DNA from: Sedimentitalea sp041224545
GTDB lineage: Bacteria; Pseudomonadota; Alphaproteobacteria; Rhodobacterales; Rhodobacteraceae
DNA length: 64,000 nt
Assembly (NCBI RefSeq): GCF_041224545.1
Contig: NZ_JBGFGP010000148.1
Coordinates: 5,682 to 69,681 of the forward strand
Reading direction: 5' to 3'
In this document: one piece after another, positions 38,338 to 46,516 of the stretch
How the letters are laid out: each line of letters begins with the position of its first letter
Numbering within the stretch: position 1 is the stretch's first letter
The notes under the pieces: generated by a model
Told to the model about the DNA's origin: nothing
The model's database searches: none
Seen by the model: the letters and a program-made list of their open reading frames with translations, nothing else
Program-made: the position numbers and the translations under genes

Positions 38338-40421
38338 GGCCGGTCTCCCTTGCGGATCAGGCGCAGGCTGCCGTCGCCCTGCCCGATGCAGCGATAGCCC
38401 GAGGTGACAATGGTTGTGGTCTCGCTCTCGACGATGATGGCGGGGCCTTCGACGGCGCGGCCGGGCGTCATGCTCGCGCGCTCGACCTCCTGCGCCCTGA
38501 CAGTCTGGCGCAAGGCCGCGTCATAGAATTCACGCTGGCGCAGCGGCGCGACCGCCGTACCGCTGTCGTGGCGGGTTACCGGTGGCGTTTCGGGAAGGTG
38601 CGACGCAACCACAAGAGACCAGTTGGTGATTTCGACGCTGAGCCCGTCAATTATCCGACCGAACAATGTGCGATAGGCCGTCTCGAACGCGTTCAGTATC
38701 TCGGTCCGGTCACCGTCTGCAAAGATCTTGTGGGGCAAAGGCACCGGAATTTCCCAGCCCTGCCCGGCATAGCGCATGAACGCCGTCAGCCGTGTTGTGG
38801 TCTCGGCTTCCTTCGCGCCGTCCCTGACAAAGGTGGTGGCCTCTTCCTCAAGCTCAACCAATGCGGCATTGACACTGCTCGCGTCAAAGGCGTCGAGCCG
38901 CTGAAACAGCCCGCGCGTGGCCTCGTAGCTGAAGGGTGCCTTGAGAAAACCGATGGCCGATCCGACCCCCGCGCCGGGCGGAATGATCAGTTCGCGAATG
39001 CCAAGTTTCTCGCACAGCCGACAGGCGTGCAAAGGGGCGCCGCCGCCAAAGCCGATCATGGTGAAATGTTCGATATCTCGGCCGTTTTCCACGGTGTGCA
39101 CGCGCGCGGCATTGGCCATGTTCTCATCCACCATTTCGGTGACGCCAAAGGCCGCGTCCGGGGCCGACATGCCCAGCTTTTGGGCCAGTTTGCCGCTCAC
39201 GGCGGTGTCCGACGCGGCGACCGACAGCGGGATCGCCCCCCCGGCGAAATTGTCGGGATCAAGCCGACCCAGCAACAGGTTTGCATCGGTCACCGTCGGC
39301 TCTTCGCCGCCGCGCCCGTAGCAGGCCGGCCCGGGCTCTGAGCCGGCCGAGCGCGGGCCGACCTGGATACGGCCCAGCGTGTCGATCGACGCAATCGATC
39401 CGCCTCCCGCTCCGATCTCGACCATCTCGACCACCGGGGTGGACACCGTCATGCCCGATCCTTTCTTGAAGCGATAGGTCCGGGCGACCTCGAAGGTGTT
39501 CGCGGTCTTGGGCATCCCGTCCTCGATCAGGCAAATCTTGGCGGTGGTGCCGCCCATGTCAAATGACAGGACCGCGTCGCGCCCGTGCCCGCGGGCATAA
39601 TCTGCGGCAAAGATGGCCCCGCCCGCCGGCCCGGATTCGAGCAATCGAACCGGCTGTTCCGCCGCGGTTTCGACCGAGATCAGCCCGCCGCCGGAATGCA
39701 GCATGAAGACGGGCGCGGTCACCCCCGCTTCGTCGAGTCGCCGCACCAGCCGGCCAAGATAGGCGGCCACCTGTGGCTGCACATAGGCATTGGCGATGAC
39801 CGTGTTGAACCGGGGCAGTTCACGCATCTGCGGCGAGATCACGGAAGACAATGAAATCGACAGCTCCGGCGCTGCCTCGCGCAGGGCTTCGGCCATCTGG
39901 CGTTCATGGGCATCGTTGGCATAGGCATGCATCAGGCCGATCGCCACCGCCTCGTATCCACCCGCCAGAACGCGCCGGACCATCTCGGCGACCTCGGATT
40001 TGTCCAGTGCCAGCAGAACCTCGCCGGACGGGCCGATGCGCTCGGACAGCGTGAAACGATGCTCGCGCGCAACCAGCGGTTTGGGCAGCGAGAGATTCAG
40101 GTCATATTGTTCGAACCGGTTTTCCGACCGCATTTCGATGACGTCGCGAAACCCCTCGGTGGTGATGAACGCCAGCCTCGCCCCCCGCCGCTCGATCAGC
40201 GCATTGGTCACCAGCGTGGTGCCATGGATCACCTGCCCGATCTCGGTCATGGCAATCCCGGCCTTGTCAGCGGCAAGCCCGATCCCGTCCAGAATTGCCT
40301 GTTCGGGTTGTGCGTAATTGGTCAGCACCTTGCTGGTGGCCAGCCCGCCGGGATGGGACAGTGCGGCATCGGTGAAAGTGCCGCCGATATCAACTCCGAC
40401 GCGGATCATTGGTTTGGTCAT
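38334..40421 (-). CDS. hyuA: Hydantoinase/oxoprolinase family subunit A (HyuA), ATP-binding
   Basis: A 695-residue HyuA protein with the actin-like ATP-binding phosphate-1 motif VGVDIGGTFTD at residues 8-18, a second phosphate motif LSFDMGGTTAKICLI and the family segments GPRSAGSEPGPACYGRGG and GFGGGAPLHACRL. It supplies ATP-driven ring opening together with HyuB. The gene starts three bases after the stop of the flavin oxidase and overlaps hyuB, so the three are one operon. Confidence 0.86.
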   Translation of the reverse strand: MTKPMIRVGVDIGGTFTDAALSHPGGLATSKVLTNYAQPEQAILDGIGLAADKAGIAMTEIGQVIHGTTLVTNALIERRGARLAFITTEGFRDVIEMRSENRFEQYDLNLSLPKPLVAREHRFTLSERIGPSGEVLLALDKSEVAEMVRRVLAGGYEAVAIGLMHAYANDAHERQMAEALREAAPELSISLSSVISPQMRELPRFNTVIANAYVQPQVAAYLGRLVRRLDEAGVTAPVFMLHSGGGLISVETAAEQPVRLLESGPAGGAIFAADYARGHGRDAVLSFDMGGTTAKICLIEDGMPKTANTFEVARTYRFKKGSGMTVSTPVVEMVEIGAGGGSIASIDTLGRIQVGPRSAGSEPGPACYGRGGEEPTVTDANLLLGRLDPDNFAGGAIPLSVAASDTAVSGKLAQKLGMSAPDAAFGVTEMVDENMANAARVHTVENGRDIEHFTMIGFGGGAPLHACRLCEKLGIRELIIPPGAGVGSAIGFLKAPFSYEATRGLFQRLDAFDASSVNAALVELEEEATTFVRDGAKEAETTTRLTAFMRYAGQGWEIPVPLPHKIFADGDRTEILNAFETAYRTLFGRIIDGLSVEITNWSLVVASHLPETPPVTRHDSGTAVAPLRQREFYDAALRQTVRAQEVERASMTPGRAVEGPAIIVESETTTIVTSGYRCIGQGDGSLRLIRKGDRP

Positions 40422-40424
40422 CGG

Positions 40425-41699
40425 TCAGATCGCCCTGATTATCTGGTTGGCGGTGAACGCGGACTGATACAGTCGCGACTTGAGCGGCGCGGCGGGCACC
40501 GTCGACATTTCACTCATCGGCAGCGGCAGGTCGGCAGGGTCCATGCCGGTCAGCAGATCGGACATGGTTTTCCCGAAGATGGTGCCGGTGGTGATACCCC
40601 TGCCGTTATAGCCGATCGGGGTATAAAGGTTTGGCGCGAGCTGATGAATGCGCGGCAGATGATCTGGCGTCATCGCGATCTGGCCGTCCCAGGCCTCTTC
40701 GAATTCGACCGGGCCAAGGTCGGGAAACAGGCGGGCGATCCGTTTCCGGGCCCAGCGATGCGTCAGCCCGCCATCCTTGTGCCCCATCACCTTGCCCATC
40801 GAACCGATCAGCAGGCGATCATGGGCATCGCGGCGCAGGTTGAACATGATCTGTCCGGTGTCCCAGACGCCTTGTCGCCCCGGCAGGATATACCCGGCTT
40901 CCGGGCCGAGCGGCTTGGTGGCAAGCTGAAAATAATTGATGACCGTAAAGATGCGTTTCAGCCCCGGCCACAGGTCGTCGGAATAGGCGTTCGTGCCCAG
41001 CACCACCGATCTTGCCGTCACCACGCCACCCGTTGTCTCAACCCTCCACAAGGGGCCGTCCTGGCGCAGTTTCATGGCACGCAGCCCGGTGCTGATCCTT
41101 GCGCCGGCCCCGAGTGCGGCACGGGCAAGTCCGCGACAATAGCCCATCGGGTTGATCGTGCCACAACGATGATCGACCAGCCCGCCGTGAAAATGGTCAG
41201 TGCCGATCAGTTCGGAGATCTCTTCCCGGCACAGCAGATCGACAGGCTCGCCCAGCTGTTGCCAGTCCTTGTGGCGGGCTTTAAGATCCGCGAAACCGCT
41301 GGGGCCGTGCGCTGCGTGAATCGTACCGCTGCGGGTAACTTCGCACCGGATCTGGTGTTTCTCGATCAGCGAAAAGACGATTTCCGGCCCCTTGCCAAAC
41401 AACTTGATAAAGCGCGGGCCGTAGCTATCGCCCAGCACTTCACGCACCTTGCGTGGCGGCAACCAGACCCCTGCGTTGACCAGACCGACATTGCGGCCCG
41501 ACCCGCCATAGCCAATCTGCTCGGCCTCGATCACATGCGCCGACAGACCCTTTTCCGCACAATGCAATGCTGTCGACAGGCCCGTGAAACCTCCGCCCAC
41601 GATGGCGACATCCACGGTGGTGTCCTGGTCCAGAGATGCGCGAAAATCCGGCTCCTGCGCCGACACATCCCAAAGCGATATGGCATCATGTGCGCTCAT
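40425..41699 (-). CDS. DAO-family FAD-dependent amine/amino-acid oxidase
   Basis: A 424-residue flavoprotein of the D-amino-acid oxidase superfamily. The FAD-binding GGGFTGLSTALH lies at about residue 35 with the glutamate strand HVIEAEQ after it. Related enzymes are gamma-glutamylputrescine oxidase, glycine oxidase and sarcosine oxidase. It heads the operon with HyuA, HyuB and an SDR. Sarcosine or another N-alkyl amino acid released after hydantoin-type ring opening is one candidate substrate, but this is inference. It is divergent from a rhodanese gene. Confidence 0.8.
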   Translation of the reverse strand: MSAHDAISLWDVSAQEPDFRASLDQDTTVDVAIVGGGFTGLSTALHCAEKGLSAHVIEAEQIGYGGSGRNVGLVNAGVWLPPRKVREVLGDSYGPRFIKLFGKGPEIVFSLIEKHQIRCEVTRSGTIHAAHGPSGFADLKARHKDWQQLGEPVDLLCREEISELIGTDHFHGGLVDHRCGTINPMGYCRGLARAALGAGARISTGLRAMKLRQDGPLWRVETTGGVVTARSVVLGTNAYSDDLWPGLKRIFTVINYFQLATKPLGPEAGYILPGRQGVWDTGQIMFNLRRDAHDRLLIGSMGKVMGHKDGGLTHRWARKRIARLFPDLGPVEFEEAWDGQIAMTPDHLPRIHQLAPNLYTPIGYNGRGITTGTIFGKTMSDLLTGMDPADLPLPMSEMSTVPAAPLKSRLYQSAFTANQIIRAI

Positions 41700-41813
41700 G
41701 GCTTGATTCTCCTACGCCGAGACGGCTCTCATCTCCAGACAAAACGTTGCACGGCGATTCTCTCCGTGTCAATATACGCAATAGTTGTTCTTTATATCAG
41801 CACAGGAAGCAGG

Positions 41814-42218
41814 ATGTCACAGCTCAAGACCTCTTCGGCACAGATGGTGGCCGATGCACGCGCGCGCATTAACGAGATTGAAACCGAGGATCTCATGGCC
41901 ATGCTCGATGATCCGAACGTGGTGGTGGTCGATATAAGGGACGTGCGCGAACGTCAGCGCAGCGGTTATATCCCGGGCAGCTTTCATGCGCCGCGCGGCA
42001 TGATCGAATTCTGGGTCGACCCCGAAAGCCCCTATTTCAAGGATATCTTTGGCCAGCGGGACAAGACCTTTGTCTTTCATTGTGCCTCGGGCTGGCGCTC
42101 GGCGCTGACAACGGCGACGCTGCAGGACATGGGGTTTGAGGCCTCGCATCTCAGGGAAGGTTTCTCGTCCTGGGAGAAACAGGGCGGACCGGTGGAGTTC
42201 CCCGGAGCCAAATCCTGA
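41814..42218 (+). CDS. Single-domain rhodanese-like protein
   Basis: A 134-residue protein with one rhodanese domain: the front block VVVDIRDVRERQRSGYIPGSFHAPRG cannot be missed (its core is DIRDVRE), and the active-site loop is CASGWR with Cys90 as the sulfur-accepting cysteine, followed by LREGFSSWE. It could move sulfane sulfur or detoxify cyanide; small proteins of this type often have unknown partners. The start at ATG 41814 follows AGGAAGCAGG. The open frame extends nearly 2 kb upstream only because it lies opposite the flavin oxidase and hyuA genes. Confidence 0.82.
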   Translation: MSQLKTSSAQMVADARARINEIETEDLMAMLDDPNVVVVDIRDVRERQRSGYIPGSFHAPRGMIEFWVDPESPYFKDIFGQRDKTFVFHCASGWRSALTTATLQDMGFEASHLREGFSSWEKQGGPVEFPGAKS

Positions 42219-42254
42219 GCCGTGGCGAAGCGTTTCGCGACAAACCCGGCTCAG
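42215..42254. terminator. Bidirectional hairpin between rhodanese and IclR genes
   Basis: CTGAGCCG (42215-42222) and CGGCTCAG (42247-42254) form a perfect eight-base outer stem, with a second small hairpin GCGAA/TTCGC inside it. It starts at the rhodanese stop codon and sits between converging genes, the usual place for a shared terminator. T tracts are lacking. Confidence 0.45.
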
Positions 42255-42262
42255 CTGACACT

Positions 42263-43033
42263 CTAAATGGCGCGCAGCTTGTCCGACACGCTGCGCGCCG
42301 CATGCACAACCAGCGTGCCATAGCGCTCTTCTCCGTTTTCGGGCAGGTTTATATCCGGCAGCGAGATGCCCAATGCCCCGACAGGCTCGCCCCTGGGCAA
42401 GGTGATGGCCGCTCCAAAGCTCAGGATACGGTCGCGGAACTCACCGGTATCGAACGCATAGCCACGCTTGAGCGTAAGTTGCATGTCCTTTTCCAGCGTC
42501 GCAGGGTCGGTGATCGTGCGGTCGGTATAGGATTCCATCGCGACGCCGATCTGTTTGCGCAGGTTTTCGAAATCCGCCGCAAGGATCGCCTTACCTGTGC
42601 CCACGCAATGCAACGGCGCCGTGCCGCCGATGGCGTTCCAGGAACTGATCGGCTTTTGACTGTCGACCTTGTCGATATAGACAACCGACAGGTTCTCGCG
42701 CACCGCCAGGTAAACGGTTTCACCGGTTTCCCGCGACAGAAAGCTCAACTCGGGGGCGGCCAATTCCCGCAGTTTCAGGTTCTCGACCCGTGCACGCCCC
42801 ACGCGCCACGCCTTGAGCGTCGCCGCATAGGTCTTGTCGGGAAGGTGCTGAACATAGCCCAGCGTCGTCAGCGTCTGCAACAACCGGAACGTGTTCGACT
42901 TGGTCAGCCCCAATTCCCTTGACAGATCGGTGACCCCCTTGCCCTCCTGTGCCTCGGCGAGGTTTTCAAGGATCGACAGCCCCTTGGACAGGGTGGAATC
43001 CACCCTGGGTTCTTTCCGCTCGCCTGAAGTCAT
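42263..43033 (-). CDS. IclR-family transcriptional regulator
   Basis: A 256-residue regulator with an N-terminal winged helix (KGVTDLSRELGLTKSNTFRLLQTL at about residues 32-55) and an IclR effector domain (ETGETVYLAVRENLSVVYIDKVDS, then LHCVGTGKAILA). The start is set at 43033, where the normal family N-terminus begins with an AGGA upstream; the frame is open for another 90 codons without family similarity. It is the nearest regulator to the flavin oxidase/HyuAB operon and the rhodanese, and is likely to control them. Confidence 0.84.
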   Translation of the reverse strand: MTSGERKEPRVDSTLSKGLSILENLAEAQEGKGVTDLSRELGLTKSNTFRLLQTLTTLGYVQHLPDKTYAATLKAWRVGRARVENLKLRELAAPELSFLSRETGETVYLAVRENLSVVYIDKVDSQKPISSWNAIGGTAPLHCVGTGKAILAADFENLRKQIGVAMESYTDRTITDPATLEKDMQLTLKRGYAFDTGEFRDRILSFGAAITLPRGEPVGALGISLPDINLPENGEERYGTLVVHAARSVSDKLRAI

Positions 43034-43338
43034 CTGGGCCCGTTCCTGTTTTGCGCAGGGTAGCAGCTTGGCCGGCGGTTCGGAAGATGGCGGATCATGG
43101 CTTCGTATCGGCCGGCGACCGATGTGCCATTCCGGGCACCCGGTCGTGTATCCGCCTGATGGCGAGTGGCATGTCATGTGAATGTCACCCGCCATCAGGA
43201 CAGTAGATACATTGATGTCCTTTGCATCCGGCATTGTGGCAACGAGTTTGAGAGAGGCCAGCCGCGCAGCAATCGGAAGCAGCTTGCAATGCGCAAGGAA
43301 CAAAAATAGAACTGCGCCTAGTTGAAGGAATCCCCGAT
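43034..43338. other. Divergent intergenic region, IclR gene and MFS transporter
   Basis: This 305-base stretch has no separate gene. The IclR frame stays open through most of it but without recognisable protein sequence. It holds an eight-base inverted repeat, CTGATGGC (43156-43163) and GCCATCAG (43191-43198), with a Pho-box-like repeat in its loop. Confidence 0.5.
43171..43188 (+). promoter_or_regulatory. Pho-box-like repeat upstream of the MFS gene
   Basis: ATGTCAT, four bases, then ATGTCAC gives two PhoB-type half sites with an 11-base period, each matching the TGTCA core. It lies 150 bases before the MFS start and 140 bases before the IclR gene on the other strand. Neither neighbour is an obvious phosphate gene, so the match may be chance. 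Confidence 0.35.
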
Positions 43339-44538
43339 ATGTCCATGTTTCGTACCGCTCTCATTCTGGGGCTGCTGTCGGCAGTGGGACCCTTTGCAAT
43401 CGACATGTACCTGCCCGCGATGCCAGCCATTTCCGCAGGGCTTGGGGCGGAGGTTGCGGAAGTTCAGTACACCTTGATTGCCTATTTCGTAGCTTTCGGC
43501 GTTGCGCAACTCGTCTATGGACCCTGGGCCGATCAGGCGGGACGCAAGGCGCCCATGTATGTCGGAATCACCGTGTTCCTCCTCGCCACAGTCGGCTGCG
43601 CATTGGCTCCGTCGATTGATTGGCTGATTGCGTTCCGCGCGTTACAGGGTGTGGGCAGCGCGGCCCTGATGGTGGTGCCCCGCGCGGTGATCCGCGATCT
43701 GCACACCGGAGCGGCCGCGACGCGCTTGATGGCGATGGTCATGCTGGTGATCTCGGTATCGCCGATGCTTGCGCCCCTTGCCGGTAGCGCGCTTATCATA
43801 ATGGGCGACTGGCGGCTTATCTTCTGGGCGCTCGCCTGTGCCGCGCTGATCAGTCTTCTGTTGACGGCAACCGTGCTGCCAGAAACCCTGGCCCCGGAAA
43901 ACCGCATACCGATCAACCTGAGCAACCTTGCGAAAGGGGCCGGAATATTGCTGCGCGATCCGGTGTTCATGGGGCTGACATTTGTCGGAGCCTGCGGCTT
44001 TGCCAGCTTCATGGTCTTCATTGCCAGTGCCTCTTTCGTGTATACAGAGCAATTCGGACTTGGTCCGACCCAGTTCAGCCTTGCCTTTGCGGTCAACGCG
44101 ATCGGGTTTTTCGCGGCATCGCAGGCCGCCGCGCCACTTGGCGAACGCTGGGGCGCGCTTACGGTCATTCGATGGGCGTCAATCGGTTTCGCCCTGTCTG
44201 CCACCCTGCTTTTCGCAGTGCTGTCACTTGGTTTCGTCAGTCTTGGAATCGTTATGACGGGTCTGTTTGCGGCCAATGCCTGCCTGGGCCTGATCATCCC
44301 GACGACGATGGTCATGGCGCTTGATCCGCATGGTGAAATTGCCGGGCTGGCCTCTTCTCTGGGTGGCACATTGCAGATGGTGACGGGCGGGTTGATCGTC
44401 GTTCTAAGCGGAGGGTTTTTTGACGGAACGGCGATTCCGATGGTGGGTGCGATTGCGTTCTGCGCGCTGGCATCCCTCGTTCTGGCCCTGCTGACCTTGC
44501 GCAGCATGGCGCGCGTGGACGTATCGACACCGACCTGA
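43339..44538 (+). CDS. MFS drug/metabolite exporter, Bcr/CflA family
   Basis: A 399-residue major-facilitator protein with 12 expected spans. The Bcr/CflA marks are FAIDMYLPAMPAI in span 1, the loop motif YGPWADQAGRKAPMY and the span 4 segment RALQGVGSAALMVVPRAVIRD. It should export a drug or metabolite by proton antiport. AAGGA upstream supports ATG 43339. It stands alone between the IclR gene and the amt region, and nothing ties it to either pathway. Confidence 0.83.
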   Translation: MSMFRTALILGLLSAVGPFAIDMYLPAMPAISAGLGAEVAEVQYTLIAYFVAFGVAQLVYGPWADQAGRKAPMYVGITVFLLATVGCALAPSIDWLIAFRALQGVGSAALMVVPRAVIRDLHTGAAATRLMAMVMLVISVSPMLAPLAGSALIIMGDWRLIFWALACAALISLLLTATVLPETLAPENRIPINLSNLAKGAGILLRDPVFMGLTFVGACGFASFMVFIASASFVYTEQFGLGPTQFSLAFAVNAIGFFAASQAAAPLGERWGALTVIRWASIGFALSATLLFAVLSLGFVSLGIVMTGLFAANACLGLIIPTTMVMALDPHGEIAGLASSLGGTLQMVTGGLIVVLSGGFFDGTAIPMVGAIAFCALASLVLALLTLRSMARVDVSTPT

Positions 44539-44866
44539 CCCGCCGACCACGTGGCCCGAACCGGATATCGGTTTCAGACAGCCGAAGCCACACTGCCGGA
44601 CGCCCCCTGAAGATACCAAGGCACAAGAAAGCTGCGGGAGCCTGCGCCCCGGATTCGGCGCCCAAGAGCATGGGTCGTTGACTGGAACCCGCGTTTGGGC
44701 GGGATTTTCATCGCCGATGAGACCAATTGCGCACCCTGGTCAGGCACACCTGGGCCCTCCGCGCCGCTGATCGCCTCTGGAATAAGCACGGTAGCGCAAA
44801 ACACTGAAAACGCGCCGATAATACGGAACAGCGCGGATGTTCCGGACAAGAAAACGATCTCAAGAA

Positions 44867-44880
44867 AATCCCTTGGTTCA
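44867..44880 (+). promoter_or_regulatory. Shared element AATCCCTTGGTTCA upstream of amt
   Basis: The 14 bases AATCCCTTGGTTCA occur here and again, without a mismatch, at 63413-63426 in front of the dmm operon, in both cases followed by an AT-rich run. The TTGGTTCA core also forms half of the palindrome before tmm (48975). It is probably a binding site common to the methylated-amine genes. Confidence 0.5.
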
Positions 44881-44918
44881 AATAATTTTCCTATTGAGAA
44901 GAAAATGTTTTGGAAAAT

Positions 44919-44934
44919 TGGCATTTTCCCTGCA
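44919..44934 (+). promoter_or_regulatory. Candidate sigma-54 promoter of the Amt-family gene
   Basis: TGGCATTTTCCCTGCA matches the -24/-12 consensus (TGGCAC, five bases, TTGCA) with the essential GG and GC in exact register and two mismatches. It lies about 140 bases before the amt start. Many ammonium-transporter genes are driven by sigma-54 and NtrC under nitrogen limitation, so the position is sensible. Confidence 0.5.
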
Positions 44935-44952
44935 TCATAGAAAAGGTCGTTC

Positions 44953-44995
44953 GACCAATCCGTCTGAATTGGTCCATGCGGCGCGGGCATTGGTC
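44953..44995. promoter_or_regulatory. Cluster of GACCAAT/ATTGGTC half sites upstream of amt
   Basis: GACCAAT (44953-44959) faces ATTGGTC (44968-44974) as a perfect inverted repeat with an eight-base centre, and a third copy, ATTGGTC, lies at 44989-44995, exactly 21 bases (two helical turns) after the second. FadR-type GntR proteins bind TTGGT/ACCAA-like dyads. The sites lie downstream of the sigma-54 candidate, where they could repress. Confidence 0.45.
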
Positions 44996-45076
44996 TTCTG
45001 AGGGACGACCCTGAGTCCGCCAACGGCGTCCGGGGCGAACCCGGCGTTAGAACAAAACCAAGAGGGAAGACAAAAT

Positions 45077-46516
45077 ATGTCACTGGACATAAGTAACATC
45101 TATGCGGAACAGGTGACGCTCAACTCACTTGTGCAAAACCTGCTATATGCATCGGGCACGGTGGGCGCGATCCTCGTCGTGGTCGGGCTTCTGATGATTG
45201 ACGCCGGTACCGCACGTCGCAAGAGCCTGTTCAATTCCACCATCGAAAAGACCCTGGGATTTTTCCTGGGATTTGCCACCTACTACGTCATCGGCTTCGG
45301 GTTCTGGGCCGCGCAATATTACATCATGGTTGACGGCACCCTGATGGATTCGATCAAGGACTGGTGGATTGGTGGCGCGATGACCAACAGCCTGGCGCAC
45401 CAGGTCGATCCAGCCGTGTTCCCCGGCCTCAACACCTTTCAGATTTTCGTCTTTTTCCTGGCCGTCTTTGCCGGGATCATCAATATCCTGCTGCACTTTT
45501 CGGTTGCGGAACGGATGAAGCCCGCCGCGTATTACATTACCTGCGTGGTGGCGACCGTGGTGTCGTCGGCCCTGAGCCTCGCGACCTGGGGTTCGGTCGG
45601 ACCGCTGACCAATCTGGGTTTCCACGACTTCTTTGGCGTGGGCTTTGTCTACATGTTCCCGGCCGGGATGGTCCTGGTCTTTGCACCGATGCTGGGCGCA
45701 CGCCCCGGCATGATGGAACCGCATCCGCGCGTCTCGGCCTATCTCGCACCCAGCATCGGGCTTTGCGCTCCGGGTCTGCTGTTGATCTTTGCCGGTTTGC
45801 CGACGGTCATCCTGTCCTGCCTGTTCTTTTTCGACCCCGAAGCGATGGCGGTCAGCGTGACCATGGCGGAAACCAGTGTCGGCGTGGCACTCAACAACTA
45901 TGCCCTGGTTTGGGCAGGCGGCGCGATCACCGGGCTGATCCTGGCGTATTATTCCAGGAACTATGCCTACACGCTGCTGGGTCCGCTCGCGGGTTATGTG
46001 GCCGGTGCGTCCGGATTTGACGTCTACCTGCCCTGGCAGGCCCTGATCCTCGGCCTCATCGCCCCGCTGGCGGCATATGCTGTGTATGAGTTCACCCTCA
46101 AGCGCGGGATTGACGAACACAAACTGTTCCCGCTCTTTCTGGGGGCCGGGACGCTGGGCATGGTCTTTCTCGGCATCTTCAAGGCCGGCACGCCGCGCGG
46201 CGGATATCTGGGCATCGAAGAAGGCGCTTATGCCTTCCAACATGGCGAGATATCACTGCTGATGCAATTGGTGGGCATTGTCGTCTGCGTCGGCACCGGC
46301 GTCGTGACCGCCCTGATCCTGTCGGTGATCCTCAAGGCTACGGTTGGTCTCCGGGTTGACGAAGACGATCAGATCGACGGGCTGGATATGCTCTACTGGG
46401 AGCTTGAGCCTGACGTCATCACCCATGCGGACAATGTGCCGAACCCGCGCACTGCCGCGCGCTCGGGCAGCACAGCCGGAATGCCCCCGTCGGCCGACGC
46501 CGTCGCGCGCAGCTAG
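45077..46516 (+). CDS. Divergent Amt/MEP-family membrane protein lacking the twin pore histidines
   Basis: A 479-residue polytopic protein with about 11 spans. The Amt family is recognised by the HDFFGVGFV segment, the PHPRV loop, the span beginning TLLGPLAGYVAGASG and the C-terminal tail GLRVDEDDQIDGLD, which corresponds to the cytoplasmic region that PII proteins contact. In true ammonium channels two histidines line the pore. Here the first is replaced by Tyr192 (VYMFPAG where VHINAG is usual). The second falls in FPLFLGAG (351-358), which has no histidine. The protein may therefore carry something other than ammonium, for example a methylated amine, or act as a sensor. AGAGGGAAG precedes ATG 45077. 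A good terminator follows, so it is a single-gene unit. Confidence 0.8.
   Translation: MSLDISNIYAEQVTLNSLVQNLLYASGTVGAILVVVGLLMIDAGTARRKSLFNSTIEKTLGFFLGFATYYVIGFGFWAAQYYIMVDGTLMDSIKDWWIGGAMTNSLAHQVDPAVFPGLNTFQIFVFFLAVFAGIINILLHFSVAERMKPAAYYITCVVATVVSSALSLATWGSVGPLTNLGFHDFFGVGFVYMFPAGMVLVFAPMLGARPGMMEPHPRVSAYLAPSIGLCAPGLLLIFAGLPTVILSCLFFFDPEAMAVSVTMAETSVGVALNNYALVWAGGAITGLILAYYSRNYAYTLLGPLAGYVAGASGFDVYLPWQALILGLIAPLAAYAVYEFTLKRGIDEHKLFPLFLGAGTLGMVFLGIFKAGTPRGGYLGIEEGAYAFQHGEISLLMQLVGIVVCVGTGVVTALILSVILKATVGLRVDEDDQIDGLDMLYWELEPDVITHADNVPNPRTAARSGSTAGMPPSADAVARS

Larger units (their letters stand above)
44539..45076. other. Long regulatory leader upstream of the Amt-family gene
   Basis: No gene is supported in these 538 bases; the short minus-strand frames have no recognisable domain. 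The right part is strikingly AT-rich compared with the surrounding genome (about 44855-44950). It contains a TTGGTTCA element (44873-44880), a sigma-54-type promoter (44919-44934) and three GACCAAT/ATTGGTC half sites (44953-44995), which together make a complex promoter for the amt gene. Confidence 0.6.

Noticed and set aside
39906..41813. A very long N-terminal extension of the rhodanese frame.
   Set aside because: It covers hyuA and the flavin oxidase in antisense, whereas a normal start with a ribosome-binding site exists at 41814.
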